Assembly: GCF_051014685.1 (NCBI RefSeq)
Contig: NC_135055.1
Location: 23,767,501-23,831,500, forward strand
DNA from: Ptiloglossa arizonensis
Lineage: Eukaryota > Arthropoda > Insecta > Hymenoptera > Colletidae
DNA: 64,000 nucleotides
Reading direction: 5' to 3'
Part shown: positions 63,321 through 64,000 of the stretch, piece by piece
Layout: each line of letters starts with the position of its first letter
How positions within the stretch are numbered: the first letter of the stretch is position 1
Made by a program: the position numbers and the translations under genes
Notes under the pieces: model-generated
Seen by the model: only the letters and a program-made list of their open reading frames with translations
What the model was told of the DNA's origin: nothing
Databases searched by the model: none

Positions 63321-64000
63321 GATCAGCATCCCCCACCTCTCGCTCGGCGTCGCAACCCTTTTTTCTCGGTCGATGCATTTCGGTTGCTTTTTGCAACGAA
63401 AACTTCCTTCTCGTCCGACGAGCGAAGCTCGTAATTCGCCGTCTCTAAACGCGCGAGCGTTCGCGCGGCGACGAGTGCGCGGAACGGACGGACGGACCGA
63501 TCCGATCCGTTTTTATCGGAAATCGCTCGCTCGCTCGTTCGTTCGGCTTTCGCGATCCTCGCGGTTCCCCGAAGACGGCGTCGCAACGTCCGTGGCGTCG
63601 TTTTTTCCTCTAGATCTCGGTCGAAAAATGTATAAACAAAATTCATCGGCAACGATACCCGTGAAGCGTGACAACGTATAAACTTTTTTCGGCCGGTACG
63701 TTCGACGATAGGACGAGGCACGCGGGCACCGTGAAGTTCACGGAAGATCCTGTGACACAAGACCGTTCAATCGCGCTCCCCGATCGCTCCTGTCACGGCC
63801 GAAAACGCGATTCCTTTGATCGTCGCTTTAATTGTCGAGCACCGATTCACTCCACTCTTTTTACGCGGTATCTCGACCGCGGGGGAAACAAAGGGGAGAC
63901 GTCGGCGCAACGATCGATTACCGGCTCGAAACACCTGTTGGATCGGCGACCTCTCTTCCCCGTCGTTGAACGATCCGTTCGAACGAAACTCCTCGATAGA

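Larger units (their letters stand above)
60752..64000. other. GC-rich intergenic to window end, no gene seen
   Basis: It holds three tandem repeats: an 11-base GCGGCGGTGCA repeat at 61980-62027, a 10-base GGTGATCGTT repeat at 62261-62290 and a 7-base GTGATTC repeat at 63272-63320. I find no splice-supported frame or signal peptide. Regulatory DNA for a gene outside the window is possible. Confidence 0.4.

Noticed and set aside
63525..63550. Sequence resembling part of miR-375
   Set aside because: Only about 12 bases of a GTTC-rich stretch match, the rest does not, and no hairpin partner is seen.

Overview
The window looks like nuclear DNA of an insect, most likely a hymenopteran (bee, wasp or ant type). 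The genes are intron-rich with short GT-AG introns and encode clear animal orthologues. Base composition switches sharply from AT-rich, gene-dense DNA (about 15.6-42 kb) to GC-rich, CpG-rich, microsatellite-rich DNA (about 42-64 kb), a pattern common in Hymenoptera. Species and chromosome cannot be named from the sequence alone.

Layout. 1-14,400 (+): the 3' part of a large gene encoding tandem thioredoxin-fold modules. It has a membrane-anchor last exon at 14,213-14,400 and at least three alternative last exons (a second membrane anchor, an aspartate-rich tail and a basic tail), all fitting the same phase-1 splice junction. 16,425-18,295 (+): RpL7, with two intronic H/ACA snoRNA candidates and a long hairpin in intron 1. 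19,835-25,717 (+): GTF3C2, a TFIIIC subunit with AT-hooks, zinc fingers and a WD40 region. 27,734-28,468 (+): a small membrane-anchored START-like protein. 29,041-30,492 (+): eIF4E2/4EHP. 31,419-32,777 (-): a MOSPD1-type MSP-domain membrane protein. 34,456-37,413 (+): PPIG-type nuclear cyclophilin with an RS tail. A short MITE-like element lies at 38,010-38,174. 38,568-41,837 (+): MELK kinase.

From 41.8 kb to the end I support only one gene: a compact two-exon gene on the minus strand (55,600-56,232) for a secreted protein of about 157 residues that I do not recognise. It has a TATA box, a short 5' leader, a signal peptide, a phase-matched intron and a poly(A) signal. The rest of this GC-rich stretch is simple repeats and non-coding sequence, where chance open frames are abundant and should not be read as genes.

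The genes do not form one pathway. RpL7, GTF3C2, 4EHP and PPIG are housekeeping gene-expression factors, MELK is a cell-cycle kinase, MOSPD1 acts at ER contacts, and the thioredoxin-repeat protein is presumably a secretory-pathway protein. The two most unusual items are the exchangeable ends of the thioredoxin-repeat gene and the secreted orphan gene inside the desert.
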